Source: Evansella cellulosilytica DSM 2522
GTDB taxonomy: Bacteria; Bacillota; Bacilli; Bacillales; Salisediminibacteriaceae
Length of the DNA stretch: 64,000 nt
Direction of reading: 5' to 3'
NCBI RefSeq assembly: GCF_000177235.2
Contig: NC_014829.1
Coordinates: 2,108,001-2,172,000 of the forward strand
Below are positions 63,839-64,000 of the stretch, one piece after another. The position numbers were made by a program, and so were the translations under genes. The notes below the pieces were generated by a model. It ran no database searches. It was not told the origin of the DNA and was given only the letters and a program-made list of their open reading frames with translations. Numbering within the stretch: the stretch's first letter is position 1; each line of letters opens with the position of its first letter.

Positions 63839-64000
63839 ATGAAGGGAATTCCTGTTTCTTTAGTAAAAGCGAATCAGTCTATGTTAGTAGCATTGACTAC
63901 TTTGTCAATATTGTTACAAAATGTTTGGATCCTGTTAATAACATTTCTAATTATAATGACATCACTCATCTTTGGGGGAAAAGCAAATATTGCATTTATT
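63839..64000 (+). CDS. DUF4395 membrane protein (partial, runs off the window)
   Basis: Only the first 54 codons are present. The opening MKGIPVSLVKANQSMLVALT and the following hydrophobic segments (about 15-27 and 29-45) match DUF4395, whose members begin with a short polar I-P-x-x-L-V-x-x-N-Q segment. The function is unknown. The ATG has AAAGGAGG 8 bases upstream, an excellent site. It is divergent from narK and shares the intergenic region with the Fnr-type box, so anaerobic control is possible. Confidence 0.78.
   Translation, partial: MKGIPVSLVKANQSMLVALTTLSILLQNVWILLITFLIIMTSLIFGGKANIAFI

Noticed and set aside
1-64000. CRISPR arrays, tRNA or rRNA genes, riboswitches, prophage or defence islands
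   Set aside because: No regularly spaced repeats, tRNA-like or rRNA sequence, recognisable aptamer or phage/defence gene was found on reading both strands; short RNAs could still be missed by eye.

Overview
The window is a chromosomal segment of a low-GC, Gram-positive, endospore-forming Bacillaceae bacterium (Bacillus sensu lato). This rests on strong AGGAGG-type ribosome binding sites, frequent GTG/TTG starts, a Spo0E-like phosphatase, the dck-dgk pair, AddAB instead of RecBCD, PatA, a YkpA-type ABC-F protein, DacF-like and DUF420/YozB proteins, and intrinsic terminators after most transcription units. A NarK-type nitrate transporter, AdhE and a PflA-like activase, with Fnr- and Rex-type palindromes upstream of the first two, point to a facultative anaerobe. 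No rRNA, tRNA, CRISPR array, prophage or plasmid gene was seen.
Layout. 1-430: nested terminal-inverted-repeat element carrying a GC-rich Bacillaceae core. 452-4687 (-): DUF2777-like protein, an unrecognised gene coupled to a TelA-family gene, and a diacylglycerol-kinase-family lipid kinase. 4917-5889 (+): tatA-tatC. 5942-7304 (-): dck and dgk. 7558-11552 (+): DegV, patatin-like protein, MdtG-like transporter with its own promoter, a small protein, and DUF420. 11813-13615 (+): membrane-anchored subtilase with a sensor-like insert. 13755-14729 (-): Spo0E-like and two other small proteins. 14878-16602 (-): acsA. 17144-25566 (+): small membrane protein, fumC, M19 dipeptidase, DUF4397 protein, DD-carboxypeptidase, HSL-type esterase, patA and an SRAP protein. 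25845-29924 (+): sucA-sucB. 29945-30292: second copy of the repeat element, with an exact 8-bp flanking duplication. 30404-33693: HD hydrolase (-), ZIP transporter and TVP38-type protein (+), FUSC-type exporter (-). 33950-45758 (+): addB-addA-sbcD-sbcC, four overlapping or abutting double-strand-break repair genes. 45941-50047: DUF952 (+), then ykpA and pepF (-). 50271-52164 (+): group IIC intron with its reverse transcriptase, placed between an unrecognised membrane-protein gene (52183-53730, -) and that gene's terminator. 54068-56678 (+): SsuBCA/NMT1-like ABC transporter. 57414-61018 (+): adhE and a diverged pflA homologue. 61202-64000: small membrane protein (+), GNAT (-), narK (-), and the start of a DUF4395 gene (+).
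Themes. Carbon metabolism is represented by AcsA, FumC, OdhA/OdhB and AdhE; DNA repair by AddAB, SbcCD and SRAP; envelope and peptide turnover by DacF, S8, PepF, M19 and PatA. Two dispersed sequence families run through the window: at least seven terminators built on a TGACTCAAAGG-type stem, and the GC-rich repeat with two good copies and three decayed ones. I found no complete novel defence or mobile system. The least explained items are the TIR element, the telA partner gene, the 515-residue membrane protein and the sensor-subtilase.
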